The position numbers were made by a program, and so were the translations under genes. A stretch of DNA of 49,981 bases, from assembly GCA_002347405.1 (NCBI GenBank), contig DDXB01000064.1:33769-83749 (forward strand), given 5' to 3'. The stretch comes from Rhodocyclaceae bacterium UBA2271. GTDB lineage: Bacteria > Pseudomonadota > Gammaproteobacteria > Burkholderiales > Rhodocyclaceae. Numbering within the stretch: position 1 is the stretch's first letter; every line of letters begins with the position of its first letter. The notes under the pieces are model-generated. The model had not been told where the DNA came from and ran no database searches. It saw only the letters and a list, made by a program, of their open reading frames with translations. This document shows, piece by piece, positions 49,957 to 49,981 of this stretch.

Positions 49957-49981
49957 CTCCCGCCGGGCCGTCCCAAGGGAG
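49957..49981 (+). repeat. Hairpin element at the window edge, upstream of phnE1
   Basis: CTCCC (49957-49961), the exact 15-base loop GCCGGGCCGTCCCAA, GGGAG (49977-49981); the stem may extend beyond the window. On the - strand the stem's GGGAG is the ribosome-binding site of phnE1, and a frame through the element (LPWDGPAGDWP) stops at 49946-49948, overlapping the phnE1 ATG. Confidence 0.75.

Overview
The window is chromosomal DNA from a high-GC betaproteobacterium. The evidence is gene order: proC-yggT-yggU; lolB-ispE-tRNA-Gln-prs-rplY-pth-ychF; two M16 peptidases-rsmD-coaD-fdx divergent from ftsY; ftsE-ftsX-rpoH; aroQ-accB-accC-prmA. A PEP-CTERM protein and a hemP gene fit Rhodocyclales or Nitrosomonadales relatives, but I cannot name a genus from sequence alone. 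I see no phage, integrase, IS transposase, CRISPR array or toxin-antitoxin pair.

Layout. 0-2.7 kb (+): proC, yggT, yggU, apaH. 3-11 kb (mostly -): a PEP-CTERM protein behind a sigma-54-like promoter, ychF, pth, rplY, prs, tRNA-Gln, ispE, lolB and a TPR protein. 10.9-16 kb: mutM (+), then the - strand operon M16-M16-rsmD-coaD-ferredoxin. 16-25 kb: ftsY, an FAD dehydrogenase, a small S4 protein, a PAS chemoreceptor, ftsE, ftsX, a Crp/Fnr regulator, and rpoH behind a perfect CIRCE operator. 25-28.4 kb (-): a KamA-type radical SAM enzyme, an SCO1 protein with an extra membrane module, and mpl. 28.4-34.6 kb (+): a hypothetical gene, aroQ, accB, accC, prmA, a DUF3426 zinc-ribbon protein and a PfkB kinase. 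34.9-42 kb: thioredoxin, gluQ, a CoA-binding protein, clsB, an EEP nuclease, an alcohol dehydrogenase, a membrane protein, GST and hslR. 42-46.9 kb: an outer-membrane protein, hemP with a Fur box, a 20-residue Cys-rich ORF, an M1 peptidase and a ChaN-PDZ lipoprotein, a probable iron/heme locus. 47.5-50 kb (-): two PhnE permeases and a HAD phosphatase, the tail of a phosphonate-type ABC operon.

Most genes are housekeeping. The unusual layer is a dense set of dispersed repeats of three kinds. (1) Hairpin elements keep a 15-nt loop (GCCGGGCYGYCCCAA) while their stems differ by compensatory changes. Seven copies are clear. At operon junctions the short forms carry small ORFs that run from the upstream stop to the downstream start, often with ATGA overlaps (proC/yggT, rsmD/coaD, accC/prmA, rplY/pth, and upstream of phnE1); at pth/ychF the element is fused in frame to the pth 3' end. 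Longer composite forms with the same hairpin sit between convergent genes, next to stop codons. (2) A short motif, core GCCAGCGCCGACTTT, recurs about eight to twelve times, and several copies are translated in frame inside essential proteins. (3) Three copies of a roughly 150-bp element with CACGGAG terminal inverted repeats each start at or near a stop codon.
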